Shown here in pieces: positions 36,134 to 47,114 of a stretch of DNA of 64,000 bases. The stretch's first letter is position 1. Each line of letters begins with the position of its first letter. The stretch covers positions 20,958,695-21,022,694 of the forward strand of contig CM029129.1 in assembly GCA_016859345.1 (NCBI GenBank). Reading direction: 5' to 3'. The notes beneath the pieces were generated by a model. It worked only from the letters and a program-made list of their open reading frames with translations, made no database searches and was not told the origin of the DNA. Both the position numbers and the translations under genes were made by a program. Source of the stretch: Istiophorus platypterus (lineage: Eukaryota > Chordata > Actinopteri > Istiophoriformes > Istiophoridae).

Positions 36134-39100
36134 CCCTATCGTCAAACCAACAACCGTGGGCCACTATAGCAATAATCTTGCCATAGTATGTGAGATGACT
36201 TATGTAATAGTAATTTCCAGTAAGTTACATAAACAGGTAAGTGAGGGACAGATTTTGTGGGAACAGAACCAAAGGAGGAACGTTTCTGGGGCTGTTTTTT
36301 GAATAACAATAAAAATCTGGGACCGAATTTTGGCCAAACCAAGCAGAGACGTGGGCATGTCAGTGAAAAGTAAATGCCTTTTCTGTTTTTTTTTGCAGAG
36401 TGAATGCGAGTTGATACTCTGCAGCTAAGAGAAGAAACGGCTTTTCTGCGCTTCCACTCAAATAGGCACAAATCAAACTTGACTTCTCTCATGAACGCAA
36501 TGCCTTAAAAAAAAAAAGTCCGGTCTTTACATTAAAAAATGTAAAAAACCTTTCAGAATGATATGGACCAATGCCAGTGCGATTTCGTCGTTCATTTTTA
36601 TAGGGTTGTGTGATGCTGTGGTACAGATTTGTCAGCTTGTAGAGAGTGTGCAGCGTTTTCAGTGCGTTACTAAAGAGCTCTGGGTCATGCTGGACAGCGC
36701 TGCAAAACAGTGAACAGCACTGATTTATGACATTATTGGATTTACATGGTATTTGCATCAATGTGATGAATTACATCGATTTTGTCTTGTGTTTAAATCA
36801 CTGAACTACAACAACCCGGACATTCTGGGTATTTTCTTTATAAATTAAATTGAGAAGCTTTCCCATAAGATAAATGGCAATAAAATAAAATTATAATATC
36901 CCTCTTTGGGGCTGTACTCTGGATGTGGGCAGGGTCACCGGGAGCCTCTTCGTCCCCCTGCTGTGAGAGTGTTTTTGCCCCATCAGACGGGATAAGGGAT
37001 ATTGAAAATGTTCTGAAACATCCATGTTTGTTCTGTGTATGATGCATGTTACTGTGAGATGTCTGCAAATGAAAACTTGTGCCTTTGGCCATGTCACCTG
37101 CACATAAAGTTAGTACCCCCAATGGGATATGATTGGACTTTTAAGAGAATGGTTAGTCCTCCTATTTGCAGTGTGTATACACAGTCAGTGCGAGCTGGTC
37201 AGTTGCTGCCAGTAATCGTGCACCCTCTTGATCTGTCCATAGATTTTTAGTAATTTGTTTGTTTATTTGTTTCTTCTACGTTTTATTCTCATCAAACTAA
37301 CAGTCACCTTTCCTCCGCCAGGTTTGGCTCCACCTCGGTTTCGGATCGGGGATCAGGAGTTCGAGGCGCTGCCAGCCCTGCTGGAATTTTATAAGATCCA
37401 CTACTTGGACACCACTACACTTATAGAGCCCATAAGCAAAGCCAAGCACACAGGTTTCATCAGCTCCACCGTCGGCATCCCACAGCAGCCAGAGGAGGCC
37501 GAGTTTGTCCGGGCGCTGTTCGACTTCCCGGGCAACGACGAGGAGGACCTCCCCTTCCGCAAGGGCGACATTCTGCGTGTGCTGGAGAAGCCAGAGGAGC
37601 AGTGGTGGAACGCCGCCAACCAGGAGGGCCGAGCCGGGATGATCCCAGTGCCCTACGTGGAGAAGTACCGGCCCGCCTCGCCCACCGCCGCCGGGCTGGG
37701 TCCCCCTGTTGTGGGGGGCGGACAGTCGGGGCAGATTGGAGGGTTAGCGGTCAGCACAGACGGGACGGGGGCCACGCCGGCCAACCCCCTGGGGGACCCG
37801 GGCCAGTACGCTCAGCCGGTGGTCAACACGCAGCTTCCCAACCTACAGAACGGGCCTGTGTATGCCCGGGCCATTCAGAAGAGGGTGCCCAACGCCTATG
37901 ACAAGACGGCGCTCGCTCTGGAGGTAGAGAATCCGCCCACCATTCATATTCTCCAAGGCTGTGCCTCTATTCACTGTTAACCTCTTTTTTGCCTCTCAGT
38001 TTTCTTTTCTGGGTCTCAGCTGAGGCAGCCTAGATTGTCCCGATTGTTAATGGCTTACTCATGCATGTGAGCATACACACAAAGTATCTTTACAAATGCA
38101 AGCTGACAGCGCACATGAAGACACTCACAATGGGACGGCTTTATAGAGGGAGACAGACACAGATCCTTCACAATGGCCCTTCTTTATGTACACATTGTGG
38201 CCCATTGGATTAATGTGAATGTTACATTCATTACCACTGGTGAAAACAAGGCACATTGGATTTAGTTGTTTTCTCAGGGCCGATAAATAACCAGTGTTTG
38301 TTCAGATTGGCGAGTGAAATGCAAACAGTGGTGGAGGTTAATAAGAGGCCGTTTGACAAAATTCTTTTTGTTGTGTGTCCAGTTAAAGGAACCCGTCGTG
38401 TCGCTATGACATCTCATTTCTTGATTAATTATTTATGTTGCCTATGAAATGTCTAATAGTGAAAAATGTCCATCCCAGTTTCCTAGAGTTCAAGGTAATC
38501 TCTTGTTTTGTCCAACCAATCAGATTACAGTAATGGAAAATGGCAAGTCCCCATGTCGGAGAAGCTGCAGCCAGAGGAATTGAAATAGTGACTGAAACAA
38601 TTAGTCAATTACTAGAATAGTTGCCTATAAATTTTCTTTTGATTAGCATATTTAATAATTAAAAAATAATTTCAGCTCTAATGCCAGCTGGCTAGTGATC
38701 AGCCATTACAAAGGACTGTGTGGTGGCTGTGATTGTGTCAGTAGATTTCTGTCATATTCCCCTTCTGCCAGCTTACATCCATCAAGTGATATAAACAGTG
38801 GGGCTGAATTAAACTCAGAGAGAACAGCAGAGTGGAGTAGTAGAAAGCTGAAGCTGAATTCAATTAAGAAGATTTACAGCTAAATTTAATTTAATCAGTG
38901 GCTTGTTTTACCCTGACAACTTGTATTTGGCGCTCACGATCTACGACCTCTGGATGGGTGCCGGTTTGGTACCGACTTTCGACAGGGCCGGTGGTCGAGG
39001 CTCTCGGGGTGCTCTCTCTGTGCATCCCCGTTTATCCCAAGTCCCGAGACTTCCCGAGAAACGCAGACGCCGCCATTTTGTTTGATTTTTAACAGGAGTG

Positions 39101-40538
39101 GAAGACGGCGCGTTTGGCGTGCTGCTGTGTGAGATGGAGCAGACCCGGTGAACATAGCACTGTGTTTATGAACCTCTGCTTTTGTTAAAGTGGGTCACGG
39201 TATATTTGTGCAGTCTGTCCAAGTGTAGACTGTGTGGTCGAGATCCACAGCGCCGCACTCGATGCTCCTGCTGTAGAGAAGGGCGAGCAATTAAACAACT
39301 GGGAGCTTTGTTTTAAATTAAACCTTTTTTTTAAGTGAATTGTCTGCAGCACCGTTTATAACCTGGAACTATGCCAGGCTGTGAGTTTCATCCGCTTGCT
39401 GTAATTTACTTTTTCTGTACATCTACCTCACCTACCTGTCTTTAGTTTCTAACACAAGCCCCCCCACCAGCCCCCACAATTAAACCACTTACATCAGACA
39501 GACCACCAACCCATGTAAAGTAGGTGGTGCAAGTAAGACTTTGACTAACGAAAAAAACTGAGAGAGATAAAGTAACATCTGGCCTAAAGCTGTTATAGCC
39601 TCCTTCAGACTTCTAAACTAACCCCTTTACCTCAGGTTTATTCAGCAATTTAAATAGTGGTGCTGTTTCACCTTTTACTGGCGGATGTTCCTCCCAGTCA
39701 GTTAAAACAATTGAACAATCACAGGCTTAAGGGGGGATTAAGAATGTGGATTTCAGATTGCTTAGATAGATAGCTGATTAGCTATATTAATGAAAAACAG
39801 TGACGCAGCTGTACAGACCGTTATAAGTCGATTTATAGAAACAACAGTTCTTCATCTTTCTTTACTTGCAAGTGGTTGATTCAGAGCAAAACTGACCAAA
39901 ATAACTCCCCGTCCCAAACAGAACCTGGCTGTTGTGATCACAATTTCGGGCTAAATGAAAAAGGCGAAACAAAATGGCAGTTGTAGAACTGGCATTTTGA
40001 CATATAGTTGCAACATAAAGAACTGAACCCCCGGCCGGCTTGAGAACTCAGAACTGGCTTTACTGAAAACGCCTCACATTCAATAAAATAGGAATTTATA
40101 TTAAAAACCTTCCAGCGACACTTTATTACTGATCATTAAAACGGGGAAATAAGCCATTAAACAGCCTGTGCTCTACCGTTCTTGTAGCTCAGTTATACCC
40201 TGATATTGCTGTGCAGTTTTGCTGTTCTGCAGCTGTAAATATGAAGTTGGGTCAGTCAATTCTACATCAATACTGCTCTTTCTGCGGGCTCAGTAGAATC
40301 AGATATTAACTTTGTATTCATAGTTTTGACTTGCATGAACTGACTCTGCCAGTGCCATCTAATTCCCTGCATTCATCCCCCCCCTTTTTTTTTCACTCGA
40401 CAGGTGGGAGACATGGTGAAAGTGACCAAGATCAACGTGAACGGCCAGTGGGAGGGCGAGTGCAAGGGCAAGCGGGGCCACTTTCCCTTCACCCACGTTC
40501 GACTGTTGGAACAGCACCATCCCGACGACGAGAGCTGA
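34880..40538 (+). CDS. crk: Adaptor protein Crk (Crk-II form)
   Basis: Three exons (34880-35099, 37322-37923, 40404-40538) give 318 residues; human Crk-II has 304. The start sits in a strong context (CAGCCATGGCC). The SH2 domain spans about 13-112 with the phosphotyrosine-binding arginine R38 in FLVRDS. SH3N spans about 133-189 (ALFDFPGNDEEDLPF, EEQWWNA, GMIPVPYVEKY). A linker holds Y236 in QYAQP, the equivalent of the Abl-phosphorylated human Y221. SH3C spans about 253-311 (NGQWEGEC, GHFPFTHVRLL). Crk is a cytoplasmic adaptor that links phosphotyrosine proteins such as p130Cas and paxillin to SH3N ligands such as C3G and DOCK180. The human SH2 DE-loop proline-rich insert is absent here, replaced by a short SISNNRQSGSGLAP segment. 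The WYWGRLSRQEAV start and the SH3C tail identify it as crk, not crkl. Confidence 0.97.
35553..35569. repeat. Short (TA)n tract
   Basis: Eight alternating AT units in crk intron 1. Confidence 0.9.
36098..36129. repeat. (TA)n microsatellite
   Basis: About 16 TA units in crk intron 1. Confidence 0.95.
37322..37923 (+). CDS. crk: crk exon 2
   Basis: The acceptor is tcctccgccag and the donor gtagag. It encodes the second half of SH2, SH3N, the linker with QYAQP, and the start of SH3C (KRVPNAYDKTALALE). An internal GT at 37743 lies where mammalian Crk-I uses its alternative donor. Confidence 0.97.
37924..40403 (+). other. crk intron 2
   Basis: No exon seen. It contains a MITE-like repeat at 38415-38683. 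The rest is ordinary AT-rich DNA. Confidence 0.85.
38415..38683. repeat. MITE-like teleost repeat, copy B
   Basis: Contains TGAAAAATGTCCATCCCAG, TCTTGTTTTGTCCAACCAAT, GAGAAGCTGCAGCCAGAGGA, GACTGAAACAATTAGTCAAT and the end TTCAGCTCTAATG. Same family as the copies at 33483, 48436 and 60254. Confidence 0.75.
40404..40538 (+). CDS. crk: crk exon 3
   Basis: The acceptor is tttcactcgacag, phase 0. It encodes VGDMVKVTKINVNGQWEGEC through the end of SH3C, finishing HHPDDES and TGA. Confidence 0.97.
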   Translation: MGDMVKVTKINVNGQWEGECKGKRGHFPFTHVRLLEQHHPDDES

Positions 40539-40944
40539 GAAACACACTCCCGCACTCCCTTCACCTGCGCACATCCCCTTCTTCCTTCGGCCATTTTGTC
40601 TTGCTCAGAAAGAGGAGAAAAAAAAAAAAAGATGTTATACAAGCACACAGTGTCTGAACCTACGAGCTAAACCGATCAAGCGCTCCCGACCCTGCCGGCA
40701 CAAGACGTGTTGCGTGATCTTGCCTAATGTCATTTTTTGATGGACGCTGGCCATCAAAAGAGTTTATGCTAAGGTCAGACTGATATCGGTGAACCTACTT
40801 TAACATCTTTATTTTTAAAGTCAGCATCATCTCTAACAGTGTCTCCCTACTTCACTACAGTCCCATTAAGAACCAATGAAATATCCCTGTATAGTAGACA
40901 GTGACATTCTGTTGGTATGATATTTATCAGTGTAAAACTTTAAT

Positions 40945-41105
40945 TGGGTGTCATCTCACCCAGAATCAAATGGGAAGATGAATTGACTGGTTTCATGTCT
41001 GTGCGTCCAGTACAGAGAGAAGTGTGTTTTAGCCTAGCTTAGCTCCATGGCTAGAAACAGCGGCCAAGTCAAAAGAGAGTAAGCAAACAAGTCAAGGACT
41101 TCCAT
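40945..41105. repeat. Dispersed teleost repeat relic
   Basis: Contains GTTTCATGTCTGTGCGTCCA, GTACAGAGAGAAG, TAGCCTAGCTTAGCTCC and GGCTAGAAACAGCGG in the order of a common fish repeat known to me from memory. Confidence 0.55.
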
Positions 41106-42721
41106 TAACCTTAAAGCAGTTCTCTTTACTTTTTGTATAATGTTCGCTGAATCAGGCGTTGAAGCAAGACATGGTTGTAGGGTGCTTGCTTGGTGTGTGA
41201 ATGAACTACGTCTTTCAGCTTTGGTTTTTTTGTTTTTATGTTTTTTTTGTTTTTTGGCCCATGTAAAAGCCGTCAGTCGAACTGTGGCGCAGACAAAGCG
41301 ACTGGGCCCAGACCGTCTGGAAAGCAGGGCTGCAGTTCACCTCCGAACGAACCCTAGTGCGGTTTGTTTGTGTTGTGAATGTGAGCCAGACCAGAAGCAG
41401 GATATTTTCTTCTTAATGTAATTTTTTTTTTTTTTTTCTGTGACAGATGACTTGATTTCATGAATTGAATAGCTAAACCATTATTAAATCCATCCGCCGA
41501 CTGGGAACTGTGGGGATGAGAAACCGATCTGTTAAAGTGATCAGGATAATTACTCGAGATGATCTGATTGGATGCGTGTCAGCTAGTGGAAAAGGTGAAG
41601 TCCGGCGGTGCTTGTGTCCGTCTCCGTGTATTTTAGTCGTTCTTGATTAAAAAGTGAGTGACGTGTAGTAACTACACAGTAATTATGTGTCAGCACAAGA
41701 CATTTCTTTTTTTTCTTTTTTTAATTTGTCTTGTTTCTACCTGTTAGGCATTATTTATTACACACAAGGTCCAGCTGCCGTCTTGACTAATAATTCCTCT
41801 AACCATTTATCTCATCGTCAGCTCTTTGTGTTGCTAAATAGGATTAAACACGAGGCTCGGTGAAGTGCTGCATTGATTGCGCTGTCTGTCCATATCACTA
41901 CATGTTTACAGCTTTTTGTTTGTTTATAGTAAGTCTCAAACAAGAAATAGGAGTAAGAACTACAGGGTGAGAGAGATGTTCTTTTGTTTTGTTTTTTTGT
42001 CTTCGGGCCTGGACCAGATGAACAAAACTAAAGGTGTTAAAGTGACCTTTGGATCGGTTAGACATCAGGGTCTGCGCTATTTCCAGTGGACTCAGTGATT
42101 TCACGCTGCATATAAATAGAAGCTGCTGACAGCAAAAAGAATCAGTTTCAGTTTTGAATGGTGTAAAAGGGGTCATGGCAGACGTCTTATCGAAAAGGAA
42201 CGAAAAAAAAAGTCATATTAAAGAGTTTTAATATTAGCAAGAGTTGACATTCAGACAGTTTCAGTCCACAGCGGGAAATAATAGGCACCAGTAGCCGATA
42301 TCAGTCCGACCCTGGTTTTACACATCTCCCGGCCCAGTATTGAAGTCTGCACGGCACATACACAGCAGAGTCCGCCTACTCTTCCCTTTCCTGCCGCACC
42401 TGTGTTTCCCCACCCACCACTTTTCATTCATACACAGAAGGGAAAAAAAAAATAGAATAAACATCGATTGCACACACTCGGCTTTCTCTTTCTCACGGAA
42501 TCGTGAATGGGTGAGGTTTTTTGTTGTTTTGGGTTTTTTTTTTTTATATATATATGTAGTGCTAGACTGTGAAACCTCAGAGTGAAGATGACTCCGTCTT
42601 TCGGAGAAGGACGGTCCTCCTTGCAAAGACAACTTCACCGACTTATTATGTACTAGCCACACCACAAACCTAGTCCTCTTCTTTTTGTACTAAAAGTGGA
42701 AAATATTCTGATAGAATTGAC

Positions 42722-42745
42722 TACACACACACACACACACACATA

Positions 42746-42778
<33 letters not shown>
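42722..42778. repeat. (CA)n microsatellite with TA core
   Basis: Two CA arrays flank a short catacatatatata centre. Confidence 0.95.
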
Positions 42779-44012
42779 CTTACATGCTAAATACTGTAAA
42801 CATTTTTTTTCCCTTCCATACATTTGATTTTCCTTTAACTTTTTGTCGCCAGAGACTGTGCGCCTTTTATTATTATTTTTTTATTTTTTATTTTTTTTAT
42901 TATTATTATTTTATGTTCCTCTTTTAAAACACTAATCAGCGCCGACGCGGACTACTTCAGATGCAGCAGCGTGAAAGAACAAAACGAGCACCATGTCACG
43001 GAGGGCGGTCTGATACCCCCCGAGGACGTTTTTTAGAAGATGAGATGGAAAAAGGTTGAGGGATTTTTTTAATTTTTTTTTTTTTTTGTCTTCCAGCAGG
43101 GTATTCTTTTAATGGCATTATCAGTCGCAGATGTTTCTCAGTAAGAAAAAGAAAAATTCCACCCTAAAACACTAGAGCTTTTTTTTGCATTTTTATGTGT
43201 GAATGGTAAAGCAGACATTATGTCACATTTTCTTGGGCCAATAATATGCTGTGATTGAATCACGCTGCAGGTTTACGTACTCGTTGAAAACACACTCACA
43301 TACACACACTCCACGATTACACATGGAGATTTTTTTTTTTTTTAACAAGGAGGCCCATAGAGCATTAAGTCAATATGAAAACAAACCATAAAACGGTCCG
43401 TTTCAGAGCTGAATGTTATTTTCAAACATCCTGTTTTAGAATGTGCTGTCAGACCGTTTTATTTTTTTCTGTGTGTGTGTTTTTGTTTTTTTTCTTTTCC
43501 TCAAAAGCAGGGTCATCCTTAAGCTAGTGAACACTTTTTAAGTGGCTTGCAGATGGTTTTAAGATGTGGCAGGGACGGCGATGAAACTCTGTTACCAGTA
43601 ACACTGTTTTTTAAAAGGACATTTCATCCCGTGGTCATATTCTTATTATTCACACGACTAAAACTGGGTTGTACTTTTTATACTTTCCGAGTCAGAAACT
43701 CATATGGATCATCTTTCCCATGATACGTGAATGCAGTCAGTGTTTCTTATATGCTGGCAATGCTGAACTTCAATAGAAACGTGGTGAGTGACAAACCCCG
43801 GCTACATGTAGAAGTTTTATTATTATTATTTTTTTTGTCACCCACTGGGGAGGGGGGGATCTGCTGAGTTACATCCTCTCTACCTCACGTCTCATGGATT
43901 GGAAAAGATGACGAGTTTTAATGGGAACTGGCCCGAAGCCGAAGGCTCAGTCAGTGAGTGAGTCAGTCAAGTAGTCAGTTTTTTTGTTTGTTTTGTTTTT
44001 TTAATATGTTGA

Positions 44013-44022
44013 AATAAATAAA
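44013..44022 (+). terminator. Candidate crk polyadenylation signal (overlapping AATAAATAAA)
   Basis: Two overlapping AATAAA hexamers 3.5 kb after the stop codon. Confidence 0.3.
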
Positions 44023-44780
44023 CACAAGAGCTGCATGGTTTCCAGAGCATTCACATAAATAGCTTTCGTGTTTGTGCTTTTTTCCAAATCACAAGTTCAG
44101 CAGTCCTGGGGTCAGATGTGTAAAAGATGCCTACACACAAAAATTTATTCGTATATCGTTTCTCACACGTATTTATTATAAAGAAGGCATGGTGAGAAAG
44201 CGTACATCTCACACATCCGTCAAAGTAGCGTATGCATGATATTCTTAAGGGGTCGAGTGTGATACGGCGAAGCAGAAAATCTGAAAATGAGCATAAGCCC
44301 AAGTACCTACTTCATCCATATTATAGATGAACTCGAAGGCACAGAGTCCAGGCTTCATCTCACCAGAGAACTTTGCCAATTCAACTGATATTCAGTGTAT
44401 TTTTTCTTACGTTGTTTTAATTTAATTTTTTTCTTTTCTTTTTTTTTTTACACTGTTCTTTTCAGCGCCACGTCTTTGGGTCTGCAGAGGTGTTGATTAA
44501 CGGTTAACTGGGGAAGTAGAAATCAAGCGGATGCACCTGCACGCAATTTCACAATACCAGAGATTATTTAAAACAGGTGAAATAGACAGCATATCCATAT
44601 CTCTGCTTTGTGTGAACAAAGAAAGTTAGTCTTAAAACTACACAGCAATTTTATGCATCTGACCCCAGAATTTCCTAAAATGTAGTCTTTAGTTTATGAT
44701 GTTTTTATAAATTGTGTTAATTTGTTTTGTTATTGAGGCTCAGATAAAGTAGATTATTTTTTGTATGCCTCATCAATGCC

Positions 44781-44801
44781 TTTTTTTTTTTTTTTTTTTT
44801 T
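44781..44801. repeat. Poly-T tract
   Basis: Twenty-one consecutive T. Confidence 0.9.
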
Positions 44802-45186
44802 AAATTGTAATATGTTTATTAAGATCTTTGAGCCACACTTTTGGGTTGTATGCAGCCCGCTATATTTTAATAAACACCTGCATGTTTCTTATTTGAGGTA
44901 AAATATGTGAGCTCAGCAAAAACATTGGAGTTGATCACAACAGGGTGATTGATATTCTGATGGAAGTCGGCTATGCGTAACTACATTATTCACTACCAGC
45001 ACAGAGTGTCTGTATGGGGCTTACATGGGTATAAAGGTAACCAGTTAACACTAAATACCTGTTAGGGATGACGGCACAAAAGTCTGTGTAAGTGAATTGG
45101 GGAAAGCAGAACATTCAAGAAATGAAATTGAATCCGGTGCCAGCTTTATCCCAAAGCAGCATCATTGGGGCGTTTTAATGTGTAAA

Positions 45187-45220
45187 AATTAATTAATTAA
45201 TTAATTAATTAATTAATTAA
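45187..45220. repeat. (AATT)n microsatellite
   Basis: More than eight perfect AATT units, self-complementary along the whole length. Confidence 0.95.
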
Positions 45221-45973
45221 GAAACCTGGGGGAATTGAAAATGATTTATTGTATGATTTTAAATGACAAACTTACAAAAATCTGAAATGAAAATGCAAAT
45301 TCGATGTCAACTGTCAAGTGTGTTTTGTTTTTGTTTTGCTTTGTTTTGTTTTTACATTGTTCTACATCATTTGGATATCAAAACAAGACAATGTTTCAGT
45401 GGCGAGTGTTGCTTCTGCCAAATTATTTCTATGAACAGAGAGAAGTGATTGTCATTCACACACAGGTATGTGCATTACTCGGTAGTGGTACCACTTAATT
45501 TGTTTAAATTTGCTGTGATGCCTTTTACGCAGAGCGTGAATTGGGTTTCGCATTCAGTTGCATGGCACCAAACTTCCACTAATTGTGGCCTTTGAGAGGA
45601 AATATTTCCTATTCATGACATTTTTGTAACTCAGCTTTCCCAGAGTGATTTAAGACCAATTAATTTTTTTAAGATACCATAATTATTCTACAATATGCAC
45701 CTTATCTCCTCAATAACAGCTCAATTTAAGAAAACCACACAAATCTTGACATGCCAAATAATGTTGAATTGTTCTTGTTTTTTGTCGTTGTTGCTACGAT
45801 CAAATATTTTTTGCTTTTGTGCCATTTCACCCTGACTTTGAAGAGCAAAAAAAGGATTTTTTTTTTCTCAAGAGATTGTACAATATGTCAAAGTGTAATG
45901 AAAATATATTATTTGAAGTTAAAATTTTACCTTTTTATTTTCTGTAGCTTGTAATGTGTTAATATGCCTAGTC

Positions 45974-45979
45974 AATAAA
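45974..45979 (+). terminator. Candidate distal crk polyadenylation signal AATAAA
   Basis: AATAAA followed by a T/G-rich stretch (gccggttttggctttta). Confidence 0.35.
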
Positions 45980-46589
45980 AATTATACCAAATTGCCGGTT
46001 TTGGCTTTTACATTACTGTCTCCGTATGTGTTTAGTTATTCCATTCAATTACAATCAATATTAGCTGTAAAAGGCATTTTGGCTTATGGACTCCTACAAC
46101 AGACTGTGGTCTAATGATTTAGTAAACTCTGACCCTATAACTAGACAGGAAGGAGGAGATAGAATAAATATTTATTTGCGCTCCACCACAGGGCTCGATG
46201 AAGTTATGTCCCAGGTTCCTTTTCGCACTGGAATTCTTCTGCAATCTCATTACTTTATATACTGTACATTACTATGGGCAAATAGTAGACCGTATTGCAC
46301 CATGGTGACTGGTAGTTGGGGCTATATTTGGAAACAGATTAGTCAGAAAAACTAGAAAGCCTCTTGCACGATTGTAGTGGGTTTCTAATTATATCTGCTT
46401 TAAAGTGGGTAACGTTGAACCTAAGATGAAATCAAACCGAACATTAGATAAAAGACCCTAAAATAAGATTAAAAGAAGAAATGAACACTCGATCATGATC
46501 AGCAATTAATTCATCAAACAAAAAAAGACAGGTTCACAGAGAGTGGATTCAAAAAATTAAGTAATTTTCCACAGTGATGGGTTGTATTC

Positions 46590-47050
46590 TGAGCAGTTTG
46601 ACTCGGAGGCGTCAACGATTTTAACAGTTTTATCATAAACCGGTCGCTTAACCGTGCTCCGTATGTATGCCGAACGGAAGAGCCGCTCCGGCCGAATAAA
46701 AAGGACCCATCGTCGAACCGTTTCGTCCACCGATAAACCTCCCGACGCCGGATTTGGCGTCGTTTGACTCGGGTTCGGTCGGGCCGACGGTCCGGGGGCG
46801 GTTTATTTCGGGACCCGGTGGGAGGGCGTGGACGAGTGGAAGGGGGGGGGGCGCTGCGTGGGTTCCCCGGATGGAGCAGCGACGCCATCTTTACGCCAGC
46901 GCCACCGGTGGGTCTTCGATCCGGCGGAGCGACGGTGCGTGTTGCTGAATCCGCCACCGGGAGCCGACGAGCAGCCGATAACTCTTCCCTTCCCCCGCCG
47001 GGACGCCGCGAACAGCCCCGACGGACCCCCCCCCCCCTCCCCGAGCGACC
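46590..47050 (+). promoter_or_regulatory. ywhae CpG island promoter and 5' UTR
   Basis: The segment is CpG-dense, and the density continues into intron 1 to about 47760. A YY1 core GCCATCTT lies at 46884-46891. No TATA box. The minus-strand frames of 129-152 codons here are by-products of GC-rich sequence. Confidence 0.7.
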
Positions 47051-47114
47051 ATGGCGGACAGAGAGAACTTAGTATACCAGGCAAAGCTCGCCGAGCAGGC
47101 GGAGAGATACGACG
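47051..47114 (+). CDS. ywhae: ywhae exon 1
   Basis: Runs from ATG to the donor gtaagg, ending in phase 1. It encodes MADRENLVYQAKLAEQAERY and D. The ATGGCGG at the start codon is also a YY1-type motif. Confidence 0.96.

Larger units (their letters stand above)
35100..37321 (+). other. crk intron 1
   Basis: No exon seen. The first 900 bases remain CpG-rich, including a (CCG)n-like run at about 35894-35911. Two (TA)n tracts follow (35553-35569 and 36098-36129). Confidence 0.85.
40539..45980 (+). other. crk 3' UTR and downstream AT-rich DNA
   Basis: No coding gene. T runs, (CA)n and AU-rich stretches are frequent, as in long vertebrate 3' UTRs. Candidate polyadenylation signals are at 44013-44022 and 45974-45979; I cannot say which is used. 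A repeat relic lies at 40945-41105. Confidence 0.6.
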
